From the NCBI GenBank assembly GCA_961205875.1, contig OY540815.1, positions 22,257,638 through 22,321,637 of the forward strand: a stretch of DNA of 64,000 nucleotides, read 5' to 3'. Position 1 is the stretch's first letter. Each line of letters begins with the position of its first letter. Shown here in pieces: positions 1 to 13,780 of this stretch. The notes under the pieces were generated by a model, which had not been told where the DNA came from, searched no databases, and saw only the letters and a list, made by a program, of their open reading frames with translations. Source of the DNA: Sialis fuliginosa (lineage: Eukaryota; Arthropoda; Insecta; Megaloptera; Sialidae). The position numbers and the translations under genes were made by a program.

Positions 1-135
1 AATTAAATTGATTAAATAAAGAGTTACTTGTTTTATTAGTAACATGAGTTCATGAGAATTACAAAAAACAAACTCATTAATCCCAAAAAAAACGAAAACT
101 TGCTCTTATAGCGGCCATAACTGGTGCCTTTACCT
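1..135 (-). mobile_element. Tc1/mariner-like MITE, family T1, partial (window edge)
   Basis: This is the end of an element whose other copies lie at 23914-24278, 30347-30842, 45800-46262 and 55485-56011. On the minus strand it reads AGGTAAAGGCACCAGTTATG followed by the 'gccgctataagagcaag' block shared by all copies. It stops at a TA dinucleotide (136-137), the target site seen at complete copies. The rest lies outside the window. It belongs to intron 1 of POLR2H or to the flank beyond it. Confidence 0.75.
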
Positions 136-137
136 TA

Positions 138-1447
<1,310 letters not shown>

Positions 1448-4400
1448 ATGGCAACTTTACCACCAAGAAAAAATCCAACTCCTACAAGAATTTCTAAACA
1501 GCATCTTACACCATTACAAATATTACTACAAATGGGATTTCCAAAACACAGAGCGTAAGGTTTATTTTTATTATTTATATAAAACATTTGTAATATCTTG
1601 TTATTTTTTACCTTAGAGAAAAGGCATTAGCCGCTACAGGTCACAGAGGAGTTCAGTTAGCATCGGATTGGTTATTGGCACACGTAAATGATCCTACATT
1701 AGATGACAACTCACCTCGAGAATATATATTGTACGCATGTCCTAGTGGACCTTTTCTTCAACAATTGCAAGCATTTTGGGAAAAATCTCTAGCTATTTGT
1801 GGATGGAATGGAGCTCATAATTTTACACCACATATTACTTTGGTATCATTTTTTAAAGTAAGTAGATATACAATTTATACTTAATATAATTTCAAAAATT
1901 AAGTATTAAAAGTTTTAAAATATTAAAAAATACTTGTATTTTATCTTTTTATGTCAATACAAAAAGAAGAAGACACTTTTAACATATAATTATCTTAATC
2001 CTAGATAATTTCTCAAAGATAAATTTATAAATGCTAATCAACTACAATAAATTACTTGTTTATTCGTATCATAAATTGTTAGTTATTAATAAATTGATTA
2101 AACATAATAGATAATCATATCTTAAGTGTTTTTTACATAGATATTAATTATAATTATTTATGTAATTTTTTAAAGTACATATGTTTATATTATATTTACA
2201 ACTTTAAAGTTTTTGTCGTTGCTGTATGATTAAAACCCCTTTTTTCGAAACCACACTGTATATTTTAATATATTAACTTTTAATAAATAAAAATATTTTG
2301 ATTCAATTTAAGTAATTTCAGAAATTTATTAATTATTATATTTTTAACACAGGCACCCGACGAAAATGCACAACAATTAGCGCAAACATTAAAACAAATT
2401 ATGGAAAGACCTGGAGCAAAAATAACAGAACCATTAAAGCTAGAAACATACACGTCTCCTAACTTCATGGGGTTCTTTGTTTCTGAAGAACATGCTGATA
2501 TTTTGAAACGAATAGCTATGCAATATGTTAAAGAAGTATCTAATGCAAGTAAGTTTAATTATTAAAGTCGTGAAACTATCCAACTAGCTCAAAAAGTATA
2601 AACTATATATATTTTCCACAGACTTATTTCTTATGAGAAAAAAATTATGTTTTAGTTAAAAAAGTGTCTTCGTTGTTATTATTTATTAAGTAATCATATT
2701 CTCAAATGTATTTTAAGACCATCCACACTATAGTGTGAATAATTTCAATCGACCCTAATGCTTTGATTCTTTTGTTTGAATCTTTAATTAAATCACTTGG
2801 ATTTAATAAAATAAAATTTAAAAAAAGCATGAAATGCATGGGTATTTCCTAAATGGCTTGTAACTCGGAAACTAAAAGTGATAAAAAAATTCTAAATACA
2901 CCAATCAATTCTACGTAAAAAGGGCTTTAAGAAACTGCAAGCAAAAAGTACCTATCTATTTAAACAAAAAAGTTATAGCCATTTAAAAAAATTCAGATTT
3001 TTGGGTATACCGCCTAAACTACATAGAACTATTATTATTTTTTGATGTAGTAACACTCACCCTTTCTTTACAAATAATTCACCTCATTTAACCGAATCTG
3101 ATTAGGAAATCCCATGCGTCTCACGCTTTTTTTGTTTATATATTTTACACATTTAGCATGCATGCGTCGTGTTTTGTGTTTCTGTGCTTTTGATGCATTT
3201 GTGACAAGGTGATGGGTAGCTTAGTTGCTCTCTTACAGTCATCAATGACACATACGAACAACTGGACGCGCTAACTGCGTGTTTTCCATGGTGTACCACG
3301 ACTACAGCACGCTGTATACCTCGGGGAAATCGCTGTAAGATAATACCAACATTCTTATTATCATATAAATACAGTGTTACCTTGGCATAATCATACAGTG
3401 CCGTAGCGAGCATAATTGGCGCCCGGGGCATGATACCTTTTTGGCGCCCCTGAAAAACATAAAGTAATATAATATATAGAATATCATCGTCTTGGGGGCC
3501 ATTTGGCGCCCCTTTGCGAGTAGCCCCCGGGGTATGATAGACCCCCTTGCCCCCCCCTCGCTACGCCACTGTAATCATACACCCTGCTTTGTATTATCAA
3601 TTGAATAGCTGGCTATTCGTTTGGAGAATAATCAGCTAGTTTTTATTTATTTCTAGCTAGAGATAATAAGTCTATTTCTTATAATTATTAATAACATTAA
3701 CATTATATATTATATTACTGATAATGGTATATGGTCTATATTTTTACTATTTTTTGCTGTTTCATACTTGTGCATTTAATGACTAATTAAATTTTGTATA
3801 TTTACAGTTTTTATATTAAGAGCGTAACTGACATAACTTTTAAATTATGTATGATAAAAAAATGAAAACAATTACATTTTTTTTTCGCCTATTTTATTTG
3901 ACTCATTTTATCTTTCTTCCATAAAATATAAAGTTGAGGTAACATTGAATTTGTGTAATTTTTAAATTGTGAATTTAACATACTGTAGGTCTTAAATTTG
4001 AAAGGAGAGAAGAAATTTCCCCATAGATATTTACTATTAAAATACAGAAATATAAAATTTTATATTTGATCAATTTAACCCACTATAATAGCCTGGGGTC
4101 ACAGTGACCCCACTCTGTTTTCGAATTCGGTTTCTTATTTTTTTAAATAAATTTGAATAATAAACCATCGCTTTTTCATAAAATACTTTATTTTCCCCTA
4201 AAATGCTCCCTTCATTCTTCAAAATAAATATACTTTTTGAAAATCATGTAAAAACCAATATACCCACCAGAAAGAGACATCTTTAATGATTCAAACGCCG
4301 TTTGAATTTTTGAAAAATCTCTAAAAACAAAGAAAATAGAGCAATTTTTGTAATTTTTCCAAATTTTTTTTCGCGAATTTTTTTAACATATTCAAAATAA

Positions 4401-7400
4401 AAATTTCAAGTTAATTCCTGCACACATTTAAAAAGAAAGGTTTGAAATACACTCCCAATTTTTCTTGAGCCATTTGGGGGATTCTGGAAATTTCTACCGC
4501 CCTTTAAAGTTACTGGGGTTTAATTAACCCCATGCTATTATTACATCATTTTCGGGAGGTGCTATTATAGAGAGTTAATTAAGACCTAAGTATGTTTAAA
4601 TGTGTCTGTCTTTGTTGTTAGAACATTCATTATTTTAGTTTATAAATAAAAATAATTTTAAATGTATTACTGTTTTTAAATGTTCAAGTAGTAATACGAA
4701 GAAAATAATTCATTTGGGTTTTGTTTTCGTGTGGAAAAATATCACTTTTGGTGATGGGCTTGTAAATTGTCTTACATTACTATTTATGTATATACATTTT
4801 TATAATATTCTAACATTAAAATTTTTTATTTCATTACTTTACAATTAAAATGTAATAAATAAAAAATACATACAGTGTTAAGCTTTGGCACTTTACAGAA
4901 ACGGTCTCCGTCACCGCTTCGACCTTGAAAATCTGTTATATGCGATTCAATACAAGTGGCATATTAGCTGCGTCGAAACGGCGCTGCGTTTTGACGAAAC
5001 TAACATGCAATAGATTTGCAAGGAGGCTGTTTCTGTAAAGTGCCAAGGCTTTAATGTTGTCTATACTTGGATGTTAGTATAGAGCTTTCCAAATGTTTTT
5101 CATAGCTTTTTTACAAACAATTTTTTTAAATTCTAAAAATATCATAACTTTCTTCTGAATTCAAAAATGAAAATTCAGCTCAAATTTTTGGAAAGTCTAT
5201 TTTAGTAAAAAATAGATATTCCAAAATAATTTTTATAAATAAAAATATAAATATTTTTCTAGCTATAATACTTGAGCCACATGTAAAGTCACTACATCTT
5301 ACTTTGGCATACCAATTTCCGGGAGTACATTTTTCAACTTTGAAATCACTTGTCGATGAACTGGATCCAACGGTTGGAGCTTCTTGGCAGTTACGTTTGT
5401 ACTCGAGAGATACGAGAGTCTCTGGTAAACAAGTACACAAAGTTCTATATCCTCATACTCCACGGGAATCGGATGAGATTGAGTTACATACCGGTGATTA
5501 TATTTACATCAGTGGCGAAGCACTATCTACATCGCCAGATGGTTGGGTAGAAGGTAAGTGAATTATGTTTTTGATAGATAATAATCGTGAAAGACTAAAT
5601 CAAATTTATAATTATATTTATTTGTTATTTTAACCTTTAAAGGACTGGTATTTTTCAATTCAAAAGTGATGTCACAGATATGGCCAATTAATTCATATGT
5701 AGGCCCAACATGTCCAACTGACCCCCCCCCCCCCCTCCCGTAGTGGCCACGCCAATCCTGTAAAGGTAAACGTGGCCTTCAAGGTTATTTGAAAGTCAAC
5801 ATAGTTTTTCAAATAGGAACCTATAATTTTTATTTGGTAATCTTATTCTGCGTGAAAAAACACGAATCTTTCATTGAAAACTTTTTTTTGTACAACCTAA
5901 ACTTTACAAGATATCTAACAAAATAATTTCGAGATTTTAAACATTCACATTTAGAGAAAAAATACAAGATACAAAAAATGTTTACTTTGGTCTAATAAAA
6001 CTTGGAGAATTATTCTAGAAGTTTTTTTAACATTTTTTTTTTTTATTAGATAACAATATAGGAAAAAAAATTGCATATTATTCAATAAAACAATTGTTTT
6101 ATTGAATAATTACCTATTTATCTTTTTACACTTCTTTTTTATTACTGATAATGTTGTAATTAAAATTATATTGATAATTTTATATTTTCAATATGCTATA
6201 TAAAGAAATTGTAATAACGTCTCATAATTTATTGGTTTTAATATTTTTTAGGTAAGTATATAAGTATATTAAGGTGTGTTTTTTCTTATTTCGTAACAGG
6301 GCGATGTTTTTTTATTCGTTCAATATGCAGAGATTCTCTTCAATTATAAATAATTTCCTTTAGGTATTTCATGGTTAACGGGATCAGTCGGATATCTTCC
6401 TGAAAATTACACGGAAAGAACCGCAGAATCAGACGCATGGACTCTACACAAACAAGTCACACTCTGTGATTATAGACTTGAAGATTTACACATTGAAGAT
6501 GACGGTAGCTTAGATTGCATTGACGGTAAAACAGACAGCGATATACCACCAGACGTACCACCACTTCCAGACGAAGAACTTTTAGTTAACGATAACGAAC
6601 TTTACGAAAATTTAAAAGAGTTGAACGTTAGTAATAATAGTATAAATAAAATGGCTACAGAAAAGAAGAGACAAATTTATATCGTTCGTCACGGAGAAAG
6701 AGTAGATTTTACATTTGGTAAGACTTTTTAAATAATTGAAAAGTTTTTTTGTTTATATGTATATTTTTATATAGGTACTTGGATTCCGTATTGTTTTGAT
6801 GAATCCGGAGAATACGTTAGAAAAGATCTTAACATGCCAAAGACTGTACCAAAACGTAAATCAGGACCTCAAGGATTCCTGAAAGACTGTCCTTTGACAA
6901 ATGTAGGTCTTTTACAGGCTTCACTTGTAGGTGAAGCTCTGCTTGATGCTGGGATAACTTTCGATCATGTATTTTGTTCACCGTCTCTACGTTGTGTACA
7001 GACTTGTTATTCATTGTTAAAAGGTATTTCATACAAAACATATTATTCTTATATTTTTTTACACTGCTTAATATGTTTTAGGTGCCAAAAACGTTTTACC
7101 AATCTCGATTGAACCGGGGTTATTTGAATGGCTAGCTTGGTATCCGGATGTATTACCGGATTGGATGACAATTGATGAGTTTAAAGCGGCAGGTTTCCCA
7201 ATTCAAGAAGGTTATAAACAATGTGTACAGTATTCAGAACTACAGGATTTGCGAGAAAGTTGTGAACAATTTTATACAAGAAATACTAAAGTTGTTCATC
7301 AAGCCATTAATACAACATCTGATATAGGTAATATCTTATATTATTTTATTTTATAGAATTGTTTTTTTCTTTTCAGATTTCGTGAAATTTACACAAAATA

Positions 7401-8247
7401 TACAAAAATTATACACTTAAACTTTACCTATCCATTAGTGAAAACTGGAATAAAATCCGTTCAGTAGTTATTGATAAAATCGTATAAAATTATATTTTCA
7501 AACTCCCAGGAAACATCAGGTGTTTAGAATTTGTATGAAAATCAATAATAAATAAATAGGTTAACAACAATCATAATAATTAATTTCGATATTTTACCTT
7601 TGTTGGAAGTGAAATGTTTCAATTTTCAATCAATATTTCAAAATATTTCATTGTTAACATGTGTCAAAAATCATCTATTCGCTGAATGCGAAATAGGTGG
7701 TGGGGGAAACGAAATAGATCGCAGTGCACGAGGTGGCCAAAAGGGAACTTGTGGCAGGCTCATTTTTATTTAAAAATCAAAAGGTCAACATGATTAACCA
7801 CATTTTATTTTATTAAAATTATTTGTTTAATTACTTACTTTTCGTTTTGACAGCTATGTAAAATCCCACCCTAGTTGTAACCGCTAGTTGGTGCTGTCAT
7901 CGCGCACGCTGCGAATTTATTTAACAAAATATTGAAAGAGATCATAGTGATCTAAATTAATTTTAAAAACCACAAAATTGTTAGTTTATTTTATATAATT
8001 ATTTCTAGGAGGTAATATTTTATTAGTCGGTCATGCAGCGACATTAGATGCATGCTCCAGAGAAATAATTGGTAAGAGTGCTCGTAACGGTCAAGAAATG
8101 ACAAGACTGGCACAAAAAATACCTTACTGTGCTATCACAGTTATACAAATGAACGATGACGGGAAATGGGAATTAGTTGAACCATCTTGCCCTCCAGTAA
8201 CTCATTCCAATAACCAACGCTTTGACTGGAAAGTACTTTTGTCATAA
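1448..8247 (+). CDS. UBASH3: UBASH3/Sts-type protein: UBA, 2H-phosphoesterase, SH3 and histidine-phosphatase domains
   Basis: Exons are 1448-1554, 1617-1857, 2353-2548, 5263-5553, 6364-6717, 6775-7023, 7082-7327 and 8009-8247. All have GT-AG borders and keep phase, giving 640 residues, close to the vertebrate proteins (~650). Residues ~17-63 form a UBA domain ([15 protein letters not shown]). HITL (108-111) and HLTL (193-196) are the paired HxT motifs of a 2H-phosphoesterase fold. An SH3 domain spans ~242-300 and ends GYLPENY. The C-terminal histidine-phosphatase domain has the RHGER signature (387-391, nucleophile His388), Arg469, Glu490 and GHAATLDAC with His570, so it should be catalytically competent. 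Family members bind ubiquitin and dephosphorylate Syk/ZAP-family kinases or, in insects, ecdysteroid phosphates; which applies here is not shown by the sequence. An AATAAA follows 61 nt after the stop. Confidence 0.95.
3396..3571. mobile_element. hAT-like MITE with perfect 8-bp target duplication
   Basis: The 176-bp element has inverted ends CAGTGCCGTAGCGAG / CTCGCTACGCCACTG and is flanked by TAATCATA on both sides (3388-3395 and 3572-3579). An 8-bp duplication with CAGTG-type ends fits the hAT superfamily. The interior is GC-rich with repeated 'ggcgcccc' blocks. A related copy is at 45444-45676. It sits in UBASH3 intron 3. Confidence 0.85.
4882..5050. mobile_element. TTAA-flanked foldback MITE, copy 1
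   Basis: The 169-bp element folds on itself. Its ends read CTTTGGCACTTTACAGAAAC and, on the other strand, CCTTGGCACTTTACAGAAAC. TTAA lies on each side (4878-4881, 5051-5054). TTAA is the piggyBac-type target, so a piggyBac-related non-autonomous origin is inferred. The sister copy is 9437-9600. The centre contains inverted 'cgcttcgaccttg' and 'tgacgcagctaacatgc'-type blocks. Confidence 0.8.
5554..6363 (+). other. UBASH3 intron 4, AT-rich with poly-C tract
   Basis: A run of about 15 C at 5721-5735 is followed by 'gtagtggccacgcc', which resembles the end of a GC-rich MITE. The rest is AT-rich, including a small hairpin around 6081-6107 (caataaaacaattgttttattg). I see no gene. Confidence 0.5.
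7328..8008 (+). other. UBASH3 intron 7, no gene seen
   Basis: AT-rich intron sequence containing a degenerate SINE-like phrase ('aaatccgttcagtagttattgataaaat', 7455-7482), similar in type to the tails at 57322-57360. No other structure is supported. Confidence 0.5.
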
Positions 8248-8307
8248 CTATTTTTAAGTCAAATGTTTATTGTCATTGTCATAATAACGTGCAGTAATTT
8301 CTCAGTT

Positions 8308-8313
8308 AATAAA
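8308..8313 (+). terminator. Polyadenylation signal AATAAA of UBASH3
   Basis: This is the first canonical hexamer after the UBASH3 stop codon, 61 nt downstream. A short 3' UTR is inferred. Confidence 0.6.
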
Positions 8314-9436
8314 ACGTCACATTATTAATAATATCTTTGCAATGAGATCAAAATTAATTATTTTTTATAATCGTAAATTAAGTAGTATTTTAAAAATAAA
8401 ATATACTTATTAAGAAATCTATCAATAGAAATTCTACTGAAATTTTTAATAATTCTAGTGCTGATTATTTCAAATCTTTATTGCATTTTTATTGGTTTGA
8501 TATTAACAAAACGTGAAATTTCTTTTCCCTTTGCGCATGCGCGAGACGGAACACTGAACTCAATTTTAATGTAATATAGAGGTATGTGATGTTTATTTAT
8601 TCAATTGTTGAATTCAGATTTGACAGTTAACATGGTTGATTATTTAACGAATAAATTTGACAAATTTTAATTTTGAACGTGAGTATAATGGTCCATAATT
8701 CAAGATGGGTAATAAATATTGACATAACATTAGTAATACAATGACTGTATATATATTAGTCATTTAGCTTAAATCTACATTTAAATTTAGTATCGTATTT
8801 TCAATGAAACCAAGCATAATACATTAAAGGGATTTTTAATTTTCTGCACTAAGTTCTCACAAAGCATACCATACCTTTTATGTACAATTTTCTATGAGAA
8901 TCTAGCATTTAACAGTGGTAATACACCAAATATACTTATAGTAACATTTAGCGCTAAAAGAGCATTAAATTGGTCGATAATACCGGCCATATATGCTACA
9001 TTGCTACATATATAGATATTATATTAGAAAATAGAATTTGAAGTGAACAATAAGCAATAAATAAAATATTAAAATTGTATATTGACAGAGAGATTACTGA
9101 GTAAAATATTTGATATATATATTTATATCTATGAGAGTACAACTGTTCTATTTTTTGCATATTAGTAATGTAAAGTCAGTGTTTTATGTTGTGGAAGTCT
9201 TTTTGGTATGCTTTAAGTATTGTTAGATTAATATTTTAATTATTTTTTTAAATGTTATACATATTTATTTATTATTTATGCCATAGTCCAAAATACCTAC
9301 CTCTCATGCGAGGTTTTTAAGTTAATAATTTTAAATGTAGATTTTTATTTAAAGAAATATAAATATTTATTCTGTGATCTTTACATAAAAATCTACATTA
9401 TATTATGAATTCTATTCATTTTACTGCTCAGATTAA
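8314..9436. other. AT-rich intergenic sequence
   Basis: I see no coding region. 'ttgcgcatgcgcga' (8531-8544) is a short CpG-rich palindrome of the sort seen near promoters, but no gene follows. The rest is anonymous AT-rich DNA between UBASH3 and the MITE at 9437. Confidence 0.5.
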
Positions 9437-9600
9437 AGTCTTGGCACTTTACAGAAACGATTTCCGTTAACGCTTCGACCTTGCAAATCTATTACTGAGT
9501 TGCGTTTTGACGCAGCTAACATGCCACTTATATTGAATCACATATAATAGATTTGCAAGGTCGAAACGGTGATGGAGACCGTTTCTGTAAGCGCCAAGGT
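9437..9600. mobile_element. TTAA-flanked foldback MITE, copy 2
   Basis: This 164-bp sister of 4882-5050 is flanked by TTAA (9433-9436, 9601-9604). The ends share the TTGGCACTTTACAGAAACG block with copy 1, while the right end has a small change (ctgtaagcgcc). The centre is rearranged relative to copy 1. Confidence 0.8.
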
Positions 9601-9839
9601 TTAATAATTCAGTTTTAAAACAGGGATGCAAGTCAGTTTTCATTGAAACGTATAATGCCTGGATTGTCTGAAGATATTAAATTAAAAGATTGGCCATCGT
9701 ATTTCCAAGATAGCTAAAGGCTGTGGATAGTTTGGTTGTTTCTACAAGTTTAGTGCTGATTGGTTTCTTATGGATTTTACTTTTACTTACATTAAAAAAT
9801 ATAACTTTTATTTTCTGTATGTAATTTTTGCTTTAAAAA

Positions 9840-10300
9840 TATATTTATACTAGCTCCCTGTTATATTTTTACCGCCGGATCGAATGAAACTAATTACAAC
9901 CATTCATATGTAAAAGGAGGTGAAATATAAAATTTTCCTATTTTTTGGTTTTCATTAATTATGCAAAATCATAAATATCTCGACTTCTATGCGAGATAGG
10001 GGGTTGTTTTTCTCTTTAAAACTCCCGCATCTTTTCCCGCCGGATCGAATGAAACCAATTACAACCTTTCATATATGATGGGAGGGATATTAATTACCAA
10101 AAAAAAAATGTTTTCCCGATACAAACTTTTCCACCTCCTTGCAATCCCTTAGTAGTTAAATTTTCGGGATACAAAATTGCCTATGTCCTTCCTCAGGATG
10201 CAAGCTATCTCCCTACCAAATTTCATGAAGATCGGTTCAGAGGTTTAGCCGTGACAGGTAATAAACAGACAGACAGATTGTTGACTGGCCTGGCTTGTAA
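9840..10300 (+). mobile_element. SINE-like / non-LTR tail element
   Basis: Two direct copies of 'ccgccggatcgaatgaaac' (9871 and 10038) are followed by the tail 'gcctatgtccttcctcagga' (10169-10188), a phrase with the sense 'caaatttcatgaagatcggt', then 'gtttagccgtga' and 'aacagacagacag'. The same tail recurs at 48183-48285 and 57083-57180. This is a very widespread insect retroelement-like 3' end. No reverse transcriptase ORF is present. Confidence 0.65.
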
Positions 10301-10450
10301 ACTAGCCTTGTGTCCAGCAACCTTTATGATTGATAAAATAATTATTATATTATTATAAAACATATTTAATACAACAGTAACACATCGGTTATCTGTTATG
10401 TAATACTCATTAAAATTTTACAAGCAGTAAAATGAAATGAATTGTAAATA

Positions 10451-11452
10451 CAGTGAAACTTCTCCAAACAGATCAGCTATGGTTATTAAAAAAATATTAT
10501 GGTCATTTTGCAGAAAACTTATATTTAAAAAAGGTGTAACTGTGTCGGGTTACACAGTCGAGGGATTGACGTGAATACGTAGCAGTGGGGTTAAATAAAT
10601 TATATAATATAGTTATTTATTATGATTTGTACGAACATAAAAACAATTAATTAATATTTACAACCAAAAAAATGAAAATACGAAATTTACTTTTTATTTT
10701 TTTTATCCAATTTAAAATACGTTAATCAAAAAAATAAAAACGTTAGATTGTACAGAATATATTCTATTATACTTTTTTTTTTTAATTCAATTAATTAATA
10801 TTTACCAACGCAATCGTGAAAATACAATTTTTTTTTATAATATTGAATTTATCACTTATTAAAACGGGTTAAATGTTTTCATTTTTACTTGTACCTCGTA
10901 GATCTAATCGAGATCTATAACTTGAGATCAAAACCCGCGTTGTAACTGCTCTGTGCATTGATATATACTGATTTTAAATTTACACTAGCGCGCAAAAGTG
11001 ATCTCTGCGCGTTACATCAAGTTTCTGAAATGCTCACCTGAAACGTCAAAAATAAAACATTAATGGTTACATCAATTACCGGTATTTTAATGAAGGAGTT
11101 CTACAGGAGATCCCAGTAATTGAGAAAATAATCAAACGGAATGAAATACCATTCTGTTTTATTCCGGAATCTGAACGTAAAATATATAGCAAATTTCAAT
11201 CTGAATACGGTTTATCGGATTCAAACGGAATCAATAATGAAAATAGACAACTAAAAAAACTAAAGCAATGTGGATTGGTAGCACTGCAAACTTCTTCAGA
11301 CTGCTTGGACGTAATAAACAATAATTAAACGTAATGAAATTATTGGCAGTGAATACGGAATTGTACAGAAATCGGAATGAAACGTCAAAATTTGATTCCT
11401 TTTGATTATTTTTTCAATTACTGGGGTGTTATCGATCCCTGAAGTTTTACTG
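10451..11452. mobile_element. TA-flanked element (pogo/Tc1-like ends) with internal foldback
   Basis: The ends read CAGTGAAACTTCTCC and, on the other strand, CAGTAAAACTTCAGG, with TA outside each. Inside, 11113-11150 and 11385-11430 are inverted copies ('cagtaattgagaaaataatc' versus its complement), so part of the element is itself a hairpin. The phrase 'ggattgacgtgaatacgt' (10562-10579) recurs inverted near 30135-30155. There is no transposase ORF. Confidence 0.55.
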
Positions 11453-11842
11453 TATATTGTATCATATATCTATATATTAGATTTATAATACTAAATAGTA
11501 AAAATATAGTTTATATAAATACATACATTACCCTCGTATAATTATAGTGCCACCTTTTCTATACTTACCTTGGGTTGCATAAAACAAAATTAATCGTTGT
11601 TAGTTAATCAGTTGTTTTAAAACCATTATTACGTTAATTCTAAAAAACAATCACGGTTATGATATATTTTATAAGGTAAAAAATTATCATATTTAGTGAA
11701 TTGTTCATTTACAAATTCAAATTAAATTTAGAATTAACATTAATCATGGTTTGAAAACAACTGATTAACTAATTGTGGTTAATTTTGCTTTATGTAACTC
11801 GAGGTTAAACTGTCAATGTGTAGATTCATATTAAATGAATAT

Positions 11843-12163
11843 ACAGGATGTTCCGTAAACATATCGACAAACTTTCAGGAATTGTGGAGGACGTTAAAAT
11901 AATCGTTTTTTTGTTAATAAACAGGGTGTCTACTTTCTGGAAAGTCAGGGAATTTATTTAATTTTTTTTGGAAAGTCAGGGAAAAATGTGTATAAATTTA
12001 AGTTGACGAGCAATAAAAAAAAGTAAGTAACAAGTGTAAATTTTTCAATTTATATGACCAAAAAAAAAAAATGTTTTCACATTTTTTTATTTTATTCCGA
12101 TTATTTTAATGTCTTTGACAACTCCTGAAAGTTTGTCGGTATGTTTACGGGACATCCTGTATA
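11843..12163. mobile_element. Foldback MITE interrupted by a second repeat
   Basis: The arms read 'aggatgttccgtaaacatat' plus 'cgacaaactttcagga' on the left and the complement on the right ('cctgaaagtttgtcggtatg', 'tttacgggacatcctgtat'). The region 11927-12005 is a piece of the 'gtgtcyactttctggaaagt' repeat that also forms 25282-25616, so one element appears nested in the other. Confidence 0.65.
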
Positions 12164-13780
12164 TTTTATTGCAATGCTACTCAAACTATGGTTCCATAAA
12201 CAATTAAATCAATAAACAATTAATCAACTTGGGTTCCAAAAAAAAAATTAGGGGGGCCGTGGGTTATCAATTCGAGTTGCAGGGGAGCCGCGACATCAAA
12301 AAGTTTAAGAAGCACTGGTCTATGCAACTAACTATTACAACCCTAATTTTTTTAAAGCAGATTGGTGTGACAAGGGTTTGTCAGTCGAAAACTCCGTTGT
12401 AAAATTATTTTTAATTAATTTTTTTTTAAATACTAGTCTGGGATGAATTTGAATGAAAAAAAAACTGGCCCATGAACACAGCTAGTTTGAGAAGCACTGC
12501 TTTATTACACTTATTAAAATGAATAACGCAAAGAAATAGATATTTTTATTTTGCTACACAGCTTGTTATAAGAAAAATCTGTTTCTAATATAATAAAGTT
12601 CATTAATTAAATATCTGATTTTCTTATATTTTTTTACAAAAAATAAGGTATTTAAAATACAGATATTTATTTGAATATTTATATTTCTGTGATTATATTT
12701 TATTATGTTATATTTTAAAATGGGAAATGATTTTATTAGTATTTCTATTTTTAAATGTTTTTATGAAATATCTTTTGTTTTAAATTTTTAATAAAATTTT
12801 TATTATATACTTTAAAGAGTGTTTTTTCTTTTACCCAGTTTTATCACTTTTTATAAACCTTCATCTGACTGACTGATTCATCATCGCCGAGCCGAAACAT
12901 AACATTTCAGATGTCTTCTTTTTATGACGTACGCACCCACTAAGAAAGAATTTTTCGAAATTCAACCTCTACGGGGTTAAAAGAGGGTGTAAAAGTTTGT
13001 ATGGGAAAAACATTTTTTTTTGGTTGGATTTACTTGAAACTTAAAATAAATACTCTACAATACAAATAATGAAACAAGTATTTCAACGATTTCAACATTT
13101 CCCAAAATTTAACCACTGAGTTGCAAGGGGGTGATAATTTTTTTAAATTTTGTTTTATTTATCTACATAACTGTTTATATTAAGGTAAATTTAGAATAAA
13201 TAATATTCAAAAAAAAGGGAATAATAAGTTTATCTACACCGAATATTTATAATATATAAACTATTTTAAATGGTTTCGTCCCCCCTCCTCCCCCCACCCC
13301 GTTATACGTCACTGCAAATATTATATCAAATTGACTACTAAATTACATAATGCAAATGAATAGTACACAAACAAGATCAAATAGGTACAATTCTGCAAAA
13401 TTTCAACATGTTTAAATAAGTAAAGAAACAAATAAATACAATTCAGTTTAAATGAATATATATTTTTAATATCACAAATTTCAACACAACAATCTTATAA
13501 TCACAATAAAGGAACATATATAAATCATTTTTAAAATGTATAACACCAAACAGCATATAAAACATTAATTTTAGTATGTCCGTATAGGAAAACAAATAAA
13601 CAAATAAAATTACAAATGCTAACATGTGCTTTAAAAATTAAAATTTAGGATGATATTTTGTATGATATAGATTATTAATAATGATTAATTATCGGTACGG
13701 ACATGCTTCTACACAAAATGAGAAATAAATAGGAATAAAAAAAATAATAATGAACGATTAAACAAACTACATAAATGATG
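12164..13780. other. Intergenic repeat remnants, no gene
   Basis: The stretch holds fragments with 'agtttgagaagcactg' (near 12483) and 'agtttaagaagcactgg' (near 12300), typical of hAT-type ends. 12870-13010 has 'ctgactgactgattcatcat' and 'aattcaacctctacggggtt', a dispersed insect repeat. The end of a C-rich element lies at 13275-13315 ('cgttatacgtcactg'). Between these it is AT-rich. CCDC43 ends at 13781. Confidence 0.5.

Larger units (their letters stand above)
2549..5262 (+). other. UBASH3 intron 3 (2.7 kb), repeat-bearing
   Basis: This intron holds two delimited MITEs (3396-3571 and 4882-5050). Other material includes a GC-richer patch at about 3160-3330 with no identifiable coding sense, and 4080-4560, which is bounded by short palindromic GGGGT/ACCCC blocks (cctggggtcacagtgacccc near 4092 and ggggtttaattaacccc near 4514) and may be another MITE. 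The remainder is AT-rich and anonymous. Confidence 0.6.

Noticed and set aside
3153-3431. 92-codon minus-strand ORF in UBASH3 intron 3
   Set aside because: It begins within the hAT-like MITE at 3396 and has no recognisable domain. The GC-richer part (3160-3330) may be an old repeat but gives no coding evidence.
9840-10300. Possible LINE with coding capacity
   Set aside because: Only the tail phrase and short direct repeats are present; no reverse transcriptase or endonuclease motifs in any frame.
13443-13625. 60-codon minus-strand hydrophobic ORF
   Set aside because: F/L/I/Y-rich composition is what AT-rich random DNA produces; no family match, splice context or signal logic.
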